This document shows, piece after piece, positions 37,201-50,000 of a stretch of DNA of 64,000 bases. Within the stretch, counting starts at the first letter, position 1. Every line of letters starts with the position of its first letter. The DNA is from Apoda limacodes (Eukaryota; Arthropoda; Insecta; Lepidoptera; Limacodidae). Made by a program: the position numbers and the translations under genes. The stretch spans positions 37,219,321 through 37,283,320 of the forward strand of contig OX291542.1 in NCBI GenBank assembly GCA_946406115.1, written 5' to 3'. The notes beneath the pieces are model-generated. The model made no database searches. It was not told where the DNA came from and saw nothing but the letters and a program-made list of their open reading frames with translations.

Positions 37201-40200
37201 ATACACAATATACTACTATCAGTTGTCACTAACAGTGCGACAGTATAACTATGAATACATACATACAATGGATTCGTATTTTTTTACCATGTGTGTACCT
37301 AACGATTTTGGTGAGGTGTGGTTGTTACCTTGGCCCTAGCACCGCCGGAGAGCACGCCGGACGGGTCGGTGATGTCGCCGTCAACGGTGACGCAACGACG
37401 TCGCACGCGCGCGTCGTACGTCAGCCGCTTAGCCGTGTCCAGGTCGCGACATACGAGCGTGCCGCCGAACACGAATTCCATCGCGGGACGCACAGCATCA
37501 TCGAACCTCACCAGGTCTAGAGCCAACTGCACCTTGTCCGCGCCACCGGCCTGCACAACACATCAAACGATATGGACTGCCTAACCAGAGGCCAGTACTC
37601 GGACTCGACGTACCATTACAGTAGGTTCGGTGTTAATGGTGTGGTGTGATACTTACGATCTGCTGCGCGAGGACGACGGTGCGGCGGTCGATCACGTGCG
37701 GGGTGATCTTGTTGAGCGGAATGAGCGTCGTGAAGCTGTGCAGATTGCCGCGGCTCAGCACCAGCTTGCCCGTCACCTCCGTGTCGACCACCACGTTGTA
37801 CAGCTGCGAATTGGTTGCGATCAACTCGTATTATGCAAATACTCGATAACTTAGCTAATTACTGTTACTCTTTTTACAACGGCTACATAAAAATTGTTCA
37901 GGTCATGTCGGGTCATGTTCAGTTGTAGGGTTCCCTTCATATCCGTCATTACAATCGTTATTTGAGCTCAAAAAAGTTTTTTGAAGTGAAAACTTCTTTA
38001 GCGACGTTTTGCACTTTTTTGGTATGGGTAAAAAATGTTAAACTCGCGTCAGGTCACGTATCCTGATCGAAAATTCATATAAAATTCGTAAGACGGAACT
38101 AACGTCAGATTTATTTTCATTAGGTTAGTTTTTGTGATGGGTCAAAAATGATAAACTCGCGTCAAACTGATCGTCAGACGGCAACCATAATTCCACGCCT
38201 TGTATAATTTTGAAGTGAAAATGTCTTTAGCGGGGTTGTGCGCTTTTTGTGATTGGTAAAAAAAGTGAAACTCTATAGGACGAATAAAAAGTAAGAGGAA
38301 ATTGGGTTGATGAAAAGATGAAAGTGCGGTTTACACATGTTAAAATGTTATATCCAGGTTGTATGTTTTTGAAGTGAAAATTTCAAAAAAGGACAATTCG
38401 TAAGACGGAACTCGCTTCAGATTTATTTACATTAGGTTAGTTTTAGTATATGACGATAATGAGTAGTACAGGGAGGTTGGATATGGGTGAATTCTATGAT
38501 AGATTGAGATGTCAAATATACTACGGCAAAAAATGAATAAACAAGTATTATTAATGAAAGTGCGGATTACACATGTTAAAATGAGATACGATACGAGGTG
38601 ATAAAAGTAATTGTAGAGCATAGCTTAGGCTACACTGGACAGAAGGTATATCTATGGGTTGGCGTATCAATAGGTGATTTTATAGGAAAATAAATAAACA
38701 ATCTATATTTATTATGTTAGGTTGTGTCAAAGAAAATAGTCGAAAGTTATAGGACTTACAGACGTGTGATAGGATAGAGAGCCAGTTCTATAATAGAAGT
38801 GGCATATTACGTTTAATATAGCTTATTACATTATTGAGAAATATAGGTAGGATATTGCTCAAAAATATACAATGGGTCAAGACATATCTTAGTGTTAAGC
38901 GCGAATTGTGTGTTAAGAACATTGGTTCTGTACAATTAAATATAACGTATGAGTTGTCTTGTAACATATTTGAATGTTAGGCGCGAATCGTGTTTAAAGC
39001 ACATTGGTTTCCTACAATTAAATATGACGTATGAGTCGTAAGTTGTGTTTTATTTATAATAAATAAATATGTATACGAAGTGATAGGAAGTAAAAAGCTA
39101 GTATGTTTTCACTTCTGCCAGCACTAAGGTGGCAAACAGTTTAACGAGCCGTCTGATGGTAAGTGGTCACTGTAGCCTATAGAGGCTTGAAATACCAGGG
39201 CTATCTCTCGCACGTTGCAGACCCTTCAAAAATCTAATAACTTTTTACTTGAAGAACCCCATACTGAAGTCCTTAAAGAAAACCTTGGCATGGAGCTCAT
39301 TCTACAACCTAAGCGTTAGCGGGAGGAAGTTTCTCTAAAACGGCACTGACGCGACCATTTCGGTTCCAAAGTGTGAGAATGTATTCCCTGCCGATGGCGA
39401 GCAGTGCGATGGTAGAAAGTAGCCGTAGGCATTATTTTGAACAATACCTCAGAACACATTCCACATTGCACACGTACAAGTGGTAGAACGCGCACAGGGA
39501 GGCAAAGTCTCGATAGGACTCAATACGGCAAATGATTTTGGGTTAGTCGACAATTCTTACAGCCCGTCGTTAACCAAATCAAATAGGCCAAGCTGGTATC
39601 CGGGTGCACCCACCCAGAAATGGCAGTAGTACTCCATAAGGGGCTGAACTTGCGACTCATACAGCAGCAGCCTTTGCCCCGACGTAAAGTACTGCTTCGC
39701 TCTGTTGATTACACCAAGTTTTGTGAATGCCAGCTTCACCTTGTCTTACAAATGATCTCAGAACTGAACATCGCTGAGGATTTCAACACCAGGGATCCCA
39801 ATGCTCTTGGAGATGGAGAGTGGGAGTATTCTGGAATTGTGGGACCACAGTGAATGGGGTTTTCTTAGCGCTGAACACGCGGACTTGTGTCTTAGTAGGT
39901 TTCAATCGGACCAAGTTTTCCCGTCCCCAGTCAGAGACCTTAGACTGAGATATCTCAATTTGAGACACAAGTTATAGACACTTTTTCTTCTTCACGGAAC
40001 GAGGGATGTATAATAAGCGTCTCCAGTACTGTTATCTGCATAGCAATGTATGTTGTTGATGTCTAACATGTCATCACAGAGCCTTGCGGGAGACTAGCAT
40101 TAATGTCCATGCTATCAGAGCCACTACCGTCAACTACGGCTCGTATGCGTCTGCCGGACAAAAAGCCAGCTACCCATTGCACAAACCCTCAGGCACTCCG

Positions 40201-43200
40201 TAAGATGGCAACTTCGACAGAAGAGCCCGGTGCCAAATCCGATCAAACGCCTTTGCTAAGTCCAGGCTACATGCTAATGCCTACCCCTGACTTTCAATGG
40301 CTGGTGCCCATCGGTGTGTGAGATACACTAGAAGGTTACCAGTCGAGCGACCGTGGCAAAAGCCATATTGATGGTCGCTGACCAGGTCGAGTTTTTCTAG
40401 GTAAGCTGTGTGTTGATTACACGCTCCATCACCTTAGAGAGGAGAGAGGTATTAGCAATAGGCCTGCAATTCGATGAATCTGATCTATGGCCCTTTTTGG
40501 GTACCACGTGTCTTCCATCGCAGTCTTCAATGAAGACTGAAATTGCCTGGTGTGGTAGGAAAGCGCGAAGAGGCGCGTGAGTACAGGACATCACTCAGGA
40601 GCACACTGCTTAAGCACCACTGCTGTATACCACCAGACGGCGGCCCACTCGACTTCTGAACGTCTAAAATAAGCAACGCCCGCCGGACCTCCCGCTGGGT
40701 TATGGAGATTTCCGGCATGGTCTTACCGCACCACGGTATAGTATGTAGTTCAGCGTCTTCGTCGTTCATATTCGAGTTTGAGGCAAAGAGACTGCCCAGT
40801 AGATCGTCTTTCTCTGTAGCACTATGGGCCAAGTCACTATCAGTCTTTCGCAGTGGTGGTTCGGCTTTAGCAACCGTCCAGAAAGCACGACTCCCAGAGG
40901 GATAGCTCGCAAGTCGCCACCTATTTTGCCAATGAATTGGAATTTAGCTTTGACAGTTGCTTTCTTACTGAACCTCGAGGCAGCATTTTATTTGCGTTTT
41001 AACACAGAAACATTCGGATCCTTATTATTACGAGCCATGGTCCAAACCTCATACGCAGTTTGCTTAAGAATTTTAGCTTCTCTGCAAGACCGATTGAACC
41101 ATGGCCGTTTTCTGACGCCGGCAGCTACTCGCGGGTTAGGAATAAAACATTCCATACCAGCTTGGATTGTCTGTGACTGCGGCTGCGCAGACGTCGGGAT
41201 CTTCTCAGCTAAAGCAGAGCTGCCTCCACGGGTACGATGCATAAAATTCACGCAATCCATCCCAGTCTGACGACTTATAATGCCACACATGACGCCAATT
41301 AGTTGGCCTAGATGGATCGGGTTGTGTGCATGACACTTGAGTCCGAACGAGGCAGTGATCCGAAGAGCCAAGAGGCGCATCCACTGAGATGGAATACCCG
41401 TCCGGAATTGTAGTCAGCAGAAGGTACAGTAAGGAGCTCGTATGGTCTTCTATATCTGGTATTCTCGTCGAAGAAAGTACCAGCTGAGAGAATCCATAGG
41501 TCAGAGCAAATTCATGTGCAGATCTTTCCCTGCGAAGTTTTTGGTTCGAGAACTGAGCCAATCACGATGGTGGGCGTTAAAGTCTCCCAAAATCACTAGT
41601 TCTGCTGTGGGATATTGCTCTAGAACTTTGTCAGTCTTCAAACTCAGGTGCGTGAAGAGTAGAATTACGTCCGTGTCACCGCTGAGACCTGTAAAGGCAC
41701 GCATAGATACGAGTGTGGCCGCCGTAATGTACGCGCACCCATGATATCGACAGGTCCCTGTATTCAAGGCTATGAAGGCGGCGACAGCAGATATCCTCCC
41801 GGACGAACATACATACACCAGTACGACTCACAAAATTGTGCCCTAGTTTGTAGCCGGGATAATGTAGGTATGATGTATCGGTCGGGCAGGATATTTGCGT
41901 CTCCGTTAGAATAAGAATGGTCGGCTGCGCAGCTTCAAGATGGTGGTGGACTGCATTAAGATTGGCGTGAATTGCAAAAATCCACATTGGATGGAGTGGC
42001 CGCTGAAAAAACTCTTTTTATTTTGATTCTTGACATTTTACAAAAAAAGGTACTTAGACTATAGATGAGGATTCACTGCACGGATTCAAAGACAGCTTAC
42101 TTGGACGGCTGCCCTTACTCGCAAACTACTTAACTTGATTGACTGCCTACATCTCGCAAACTATTTAACTCGGTCTCTCGCTAACTACTCGACTCGGTGG
42201 GCTATATATGGAAAATTACTTCACTTTAGTCTTCTTAGTTCTTAAGTAATTTAAATCTAGCACATGCTAGTATCCTAAGTGTTCTTAAATAGTTCCAAAA
42301 TTGTTTTTAGGGTGATATCGTGGCCATCACGAAATTATCGAAAACAGCCACTTTGGTCCTGAATATTTGAAACGTAAGACATAGATATGAAAACTTTTTA
42401 ACAATAAGTACTGCTACTGATAATTTTTTACTATACTGAGTATAAGTTGTAGCAAAAAGTCAAATAATGTGACTACAAAACGATTAACACGTTATATTCC
42501 ATACAAAAATGTAAAATATTCAATGCATATTATGGTATAAACAACTTAAGATGTATATAACAAATACATCTCATAGTAATGTATATGACATTGTGAAAAT
42601 GATTTTTAGTACATTTGCATGGGCATCGTTAGTATTACAGAAATGAGCTTTTAAAAATATTCCCAGAGCGCTGGAGTCGAATCTCTAAATAGAATGAGTA
42701 CAGAGTTATTTACTACGGCAACGTCGGTAACAGCAACCCTGATAGAGGGTTCACGACAGCCACTCACCCGTCCGCCGGCCGTCTTCTCGAGCGCCGTGCA
42801 GAACACCGGGTCTTGCACCTCGATCAGACGACACACCGTACCTGCAACATACATTCTTCCAAACTGTTATTCGGTTCTATTACAAACTACATAGTTAATA
42901 AGTCTATGTATGTACCGAAAACTCTGCTCCTATCGAAGTTGGGCTGCGGGTCCTGGTAGTGAAAGTCGCAACCCTGCAGGCGTGCGGCGCGGGTCTCGAT
43001 CTGGTCCCTTGCGCCGCGCGCCGCGCCCTGCAGCGATCGCGCCTCCGCCTTTAGCGACGAGTACCGATCCTCATCAAACTGCAGCCGGAACAGCTCCGAC
43101 TGTTAACAACGAAACATTTGGAAAAAGTCGCAGCATCAGATTAATCAGATTTATACAACAATTAAAGGTAATGTTTGATAACAAACTACATTATATCAGT

Positions 43201-46200
43201 CGATTATTGTGCGTCGATGTATAATTGACCTAATCGCCGGTAGACCATTTAAAAAAAAAACTACCGTATCCGAGATCGGTGCGTGCGCCACCTTTTTAGC
43301 CAATTACAGAAAACCATATTGTTTTGCTATCGATCACCCATTTAAGTTAAATAAGGCATACGATTTAAATAATTCAAATAGATTGCCCAGTTAAAAGTTA
43401 AATTATCAAAACAGAAGGTACTACAACCTTTTAAGTGCATGATATGCTGCACAGTGGGTACCTTAAGCTGGTCCGCGCGTCGCTGGTGTCCCGCGATGGT
43501 CTCCTGGTCGCGAGCGTGCTGCGCGCTGCTGGACGCGAACTCCTTCTCGAGCGCGCGCAGCCGCTGCTCCGCGTGTCGCAGCTCCATGTTGCTCTGTGTC
43601 ACGCGTGTCGAAAGCTCCGATGCTTCTTGCTTCGCCGCTTCACAATATTAACATAACTATAAGTATAAAAAATAATACGCACACCTTTGTCTGAATAATA
43701 GTGACACTGTCCACACGATTCGGGCCCCGAACGGGCTCAAGGCTAGGCTAACGTAGTATTCTAGGACTATCGCCCATTAAAGTATTGTACCAGAGAAACA
43801 ACGCTTAGGTAAAAAAAAGTTTTCAATTTTACTATTTATAGACGATCTGCTAAAATGTGTGTGAGTTTCTACGTGAGAGAAGCATCACTGTTAAATGGGA
43901 TAATAATATACGAAAGAATTATAATTTCGCTTTTTACCACATGGCAACTTATATGGCGCGCACTTTCTAGTAGTGCAAGAAAAAACAACTTATTTTTACA
44001 TTTCTTCCAAACTTCTATTGTTTAGTCATATCGTAAAATGATTATTAAAAACCTGGTCAAGTGCGAGTTGGATTCACGCACCGAGGCCCGGAGAGTCCGT
44101 ACGTACTTAACAATATTTTAAATAGTTTTTTAACTACCCAAAAACTGTTGATTTATAATCTTGTACCACCGATTAATATAAGGACTTGCCGTGTTATTTT
44201 AAGACCATAGACTGTTCATAGGTTATTCTGTTATACATAAGTAAAGAACTATTGTCTGTATTTTTTTCCAAATTTTAGGATAAGTGGTTTCCAGTGCTCA
44301 ATTTAATTTTAAATTGAAACTATCAATTCTAAAATTATAAAAAAACCCTCTCAAGAAGCGAGCAGTACATCGGTTTACCCTCAGCGCCTCCCTTCAGTGG
44401 CTCCCAATACGTCTTCGCCGGAATACTCATGTCCTATTTCTTCTTCATAATATCCAATCCAAATACACCATTATATTTAAAAGAATGTTTCGAGTTCATA
44501 GGTTCTCCTTTTCTACATGATTCTACAAACCTGTTTTTAAAAACTCCAACGCACTATACACAAATATAATAACTCATTTACTGTTAAAGCAATCAGATTG
44601 TGGAACACATTACTTCTGGATATAAAACGAGCACAGTCCTTGAGAACTTTTTATCTTGAAGGGAGGCCTACGTTCAGCAGTGGACTTTTTTCGGCTGAAA
44701 CAACGACGACGACGACCCAAAGATCGCCATTTGTATTTTTTTTTTATTTAACTATTGTTTTTCTTCTATTGCTTGCCAGCCTTCATACGTCCCCACTGCT
44801 GGGGCACGGCCTACCCTCATGAGCGAGGCTGATTGGACCATAGGTCCACACGCGGGCCCAGTGCGGATTGTGGACTTCACATACGTAATTTTTTTTTTCT
44901 TGACGTATGCAGGTTTCCTCACGATGTTTTCCTTCACCGAAAGCCAGTGGTGTGAATAAATTAATCAGTGTACTTGAGAAATTAAGAAAAGACTCATTGG
45001 TACACGTCGACCCGGGGGTTCGAACCTCCGCCACTTGGGACGTGAAGTGAAATTTAAACACCTCGGCCACCACCGATCATCCTCTGCCACCACCGATCAT
45101 TTCTTATATTATGTGCAATAAAGTATGTATTATTTAATTATTTAATGTGAACGTACTGCTGCTGCAAAATAAAACCTTGAGGAACTCCCAATTTTACTTC
45201 TGAGTCTTTGGATTTTACTTTATTGATTTAACCTTTTGCGTTATACTACTTAAATACGAGCGGACAAGGTCATGAGCCAAATCTGCAATACAATAATGAC
45301 TAAGTTTTCGTAAGCATCAAATATATGTGTATAAGGGCAACACCTGCATCACTCGTGGAACGCCCTTTTGCAAAACCAAACTGTTGAGGATGAAGTTATC
45401 CATTTAAATTGAAATTTGAGCATCTGATTAAACATAAGATATTCAAAAATTTTGCTTAAGGCAGGCAACAGCTCACCTTTACATCTTCTTTTAAAAATGG
45501 AAGTTGTATAATTTTACTATATTTCATTAAATCCGTGAATATACTTTCGTCAACACACTTATTGAATATTATGACTAAGATTAGTGCTATGATACCAATA
45601 ATTCCGCTACGGACTTTAACTGATATACCCCATAGGTCACAAGTTTTTTCTGAGTAAGCGATTTGAATGACTTTAAAATGTCTTCAGAGATAATATGCTC
45701 CAATTTAAATATAGCCTTACATTTATTTATATTACATTTTTAAGTAACTCGGATTCTAATGGAGAGGGATTCATTGCATTAGTTGTAAGTGTAGGCATTT
45801 CAGTATAATGTTTCTCAAAAGAGTTAGCGACATCAAGATCTGAATCAATTATGTTTGAAGTGAATTATGATTGTCACGAGCACTCTGTCGCAACATCGAA
45901 CAAAAATGGTTTATATGGAGTTAGGCACAAAAATACTGACCAGATATTGACATCCTCCTTGTACGACTCCTTTACTCTTTCTTACAGTGTTTACATACAT
46001 TACTCTTGTCAGTCAAAGGTTTGTTCTGCAACTATTTTGAACTTTAATGTCTGTTAATCTGAGTTTTGGGAAATTATTATATATCAGTGTCGACAAAATA
46101 ATGTAAAATGAAAGTCTATGACCCGATTTCCTTCTGATCAGACCCGGTGAGTTTTAGTTTTGATATTAATTAGTTCCGTGTTCTATGAACGAGACGGAAA

Positions 46201-46983
46201 AGGAAGTTTAGATCATTTTCTGTTTAGTGTTGCGTCTGTTTAAATGAAATAGTGATGTACTGTAACTTATTGATAAACTTGTCTAGTAGAGCTAAAAATA
46301 GGGTCTTACCTCCGATTTTTTTTACTGTGAACCGATTTGCATGAAATTTTGAAATTAGGCTCATCTTACCCTTAACTTCAAAAGAGAAAATGATCTGAGC
46401 TCCGCCTATTATTTTTAAGGGGTGTAACCCCTTAATGTTAAAATTGAGATTGAGCCATTTTATCGCTAGAAAACGTGTTTAATATTAATGGGGGTGAAAT
46501 CGTAAAGTATTTTCTAACACAATTACCTCATAATAAAATCATTTTCAACACCTTGCAAACAACCCCTAAATAGAAAAAATCACAAAAAAATACTTTGGCA
46601 TGACATAAAAAGATTTAAGTATAGAGTAAATAATATTTTATGTTCTCTATCTTAATTATCGAATTTTTAACCCACTTTCGACCCTTGTTAAAAAAAAATT
46701 ATAATTTTTTTTTTTTATTTTTATTAAACAAAATTTGTTGAAATTGAGCGTCTAGTTAAAATTTTACATAAAACACGTGCTCATTCCTTTGCAGGCGGAA
46801 ATTGGTCACATCGTATAGCATATATTTATAAGAAATTCGAAACGAATAAACGGAGCACGCACAGCCGATCACCTGGCTTTTGCGTGGTTGGCTGCTCCGA
46901 GCAATACACATTCATTGAAATGTGTTATATATACATATATGAACGTTGGTATGTATTCATGCCTACGTTTCCAAAATATATGT

Positions 46984-47014
<31 letters not shown>

Positions 47015-50000
47015 GCATAAGACAATAGTTTTGGGTCTCTATTACTGTGTACTTTCACTTTGCTACAAATATTCACACTCCGAAATTTTCAGTTTACTAA
47101 GTAGAAAATCGTGATTTTTTTGAAAAATATGTGTCCTAAAGCTGCCAAACTGCTAGATTCCATCAAACTCTTTATATTAAAGTTAATTCTAGACAAAATA
47201 CGATTTATTATAATTTTGGTGGAAATGGCATATATGAAACCCATTGATTTAAAAGAAAAAACCATTAGATGTTCCTCTTATTTGCATTACAGCTCACTCA
47301 TTTTACGTGTAAAAGACTTTTAACAGTGCTCATTTTAAAGCTTATTTCAAGAACTACAAAACCCCATTAGGATCCGAAGAAGATATCCGAAGTTATTTTG
47401 AAAAAAAAAATTACACCACCCAGAAGGGGTGGCAACCACCCCCAGGGTGGGTGCGGAGTTCAGATCATTTTTACTTTTGAAGTTAAGGGTAAGATGAGCC
47501 TAATTCCAAAAGTTCATGCAAATCGGTTTACAGTTAAAAAATTCGGAGCAATAACGCTTCAACAACTGCACTATAGTACCCATACGGACTCCGTGTGCTG
47601 GTTGACGTAAAAAGTGAGTCTTTTATGTTAAATTTTCTTCAGATGCAGAAAATCGGGTAAAATAATTGGAAATAAAGACTTAGCTTTTATTTCTCTAGAA
47701 ATATTACATCTTTTAAAATATGTTTGTGCTTGCTTCTTACCAAAATGTTTTAACAGAAAAAAAAAACTAAATTAAAGAAATCGTTAGTAATATATTTAAC
47801 AAATCAATAATCCCTCAATATAAACATTTTTCCTTAATTATTTATTTAAAAAAAACACATGATTAAAATGTGGTGTCATCAATTTTTTGTATGGGATTTG
47901 TTCTAAAAATATACCAAACTATTACCTTTGGGCTACTTTGTTTCTTAAAATCCAAAAACTATTTTTAAAACATACCAAGTTTGGGCCGCTCCAAGCAGAA
48001 GGCGGCTCAGTATTTTTCTCTAATATAGACCTTAAATGATAGTTTAAATCCTTATTTTTAACCCCCTGAAAGCAATTTGGAAAATATTAAAATTTAGTAT
48101 TAAAATTAAATATTATAATTAAAATTTATTTTCCTTTCCATGCATGTGCATAACAACTTACCAAAATTTCATTACAATTGGTTATTATAATTGTTAATAC
48201 AACCCTTATTGTGCGAGTCCAACTCGTACTTGACCCTGTCTTAGTCGCACTTGACCCTTTTTTTTCTTTCCCAGAAACATTGCCCGGAGTGTTCATAACA
48301 ACTTACCAAAATTCCATTACAATCGGTTGACCCTTATTGCGCGAGTCCTATAAAGAACACACCTTCCAATTTTCAGTTCTCTACGATCAGCGGTATAGAC
48401 TGTGCATTGATCCGTCAGTAAGTCATTTTCAGTTCAGGACAAAACATTTTATATGTATAGAAGATAAGATATCGCCTATCCATTGTTAAAGAATTACCCT
48501 AAAATACTACAAAATCAAAAACAATACCCTAAAGAAAAAAATTATTGTGCGAGTCCAACTCGTACTTGATCCTGTCTTAGTCGCACTTGACCCTTTTTTT
48601 TCTTTCCCAGAAACATTGCCCGGAGTGTGCATAACAACTTACCAAAATTCCATTACAATCGGTTTACCCTTATTGCGCGAGTCCTACAAAGAACACACCT
48701 TCCAATTTTAGGTTCTCTACGATCAGTGGTATAGACTGTGCATTGATCCGTCAGTAAGTCATTTTCAGTTCAGGACAAAACATTTTATATGTATAGAAGA
48801 TAAGATATCGCCTATCCATGGTTAAAGAATTACCCTAAAATACTACAAAATCAAAAACAATACCCTAAAGAAAAAAATTATTGTGCGAGTCCAACTCGTA
48901 CTTGATCCTGTCTTAGTCGCACTTGACCCTTTTTTTTCTTTCCCAGAAACATTGCCCGGAGTGTGCATAACAACTTACCAAAATTCCATTACAATCGGTT
49001 TACCCTTATTGCGCGAGTCCTACAAAGAACACACCTTCCAATTTTAGGTTCTCTACGATCAGTGGTATAGACTGTGCATTGATCCGTCAGTAAGTCATTT
49101 TCAGTTCAGGACAAAACATTTTATATGTATAGAAGATAAGATATCGCCTATCCATGGTTAAAGAATTACCCTAAAATACTACAAAATCAAAAACAATACC
49201 CTAAAGAAAATTAAATACTACAAAATCAAATAATGTATTTATTTAGATAAGAAAATTAACAAATATAACTAACAAATAAACAAAATTTATTAGTAACTTA
49301 TTCATCTAAAAAGTATTATCTATATCTATACTAATAATATAAGGAGGAAAGATTTGATTGTTTGTTTGTATTGAATAGGCTCCGAAACTACTGGACCGAT
49401 TTGAAAAATTCTTTTACCATTAGAACCCGACATTATCCCCGATGAACATAGGCTACTTTTTACCGCGGGAAAATGCTTAATTCCTACGGGAAAACGGGTA
49501 ATAGGACAAAGGGTAGTAAGAATTATCCTTCCGTACTTATCTATTTCACATAACTTCTAAACGGCTGAACCAATTGGGTTGAAATTTTATATGGGTATTT
49601 CGATGGTTTCCTGGATGATTTAAAAATACAATTGGACCAGGCAGGTGGCGCTGCTGTCGGTATGTCAACTACTTAACAGCTTGACCGATTGGGTGTATTT
49701 CCATGGTTTCACAGACACGAATGTATTATGCCATTAGTAAGAACCTACGCCGATAACGAAATTTAGGGCAGGCGAAGCCGCTGGCAGAAGCTAGTACGAT
49801 TATATTTTGGAAAAACAAATTTAAAAAGTAGTTCGCTGTGCACAACCGTTCCGTAAGGAGTAGACCGCGCGTCTCTGCCGCGCGGCATGGTATCTCGCAG
49901 AGCTAACTGGGGCTGTGTGGGGCTCTGTGTGTGTGTGCCTTGTGATGAATAACGTATTTATTTAGATAAGATTAATACCAATGCATTATTCGCAAGTAAT

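Noticed and set aside
37251..37584. Plus-strand open frames over SMC2 exon 7
   Set aside because: Antisense shadows of a highly conserved hinge exon.
45000..45085. tRNA gene suggested by a perfect B box
   Set aside because: No cloverleaf or acceptor stem; the segment continues into a SINE body and tail.
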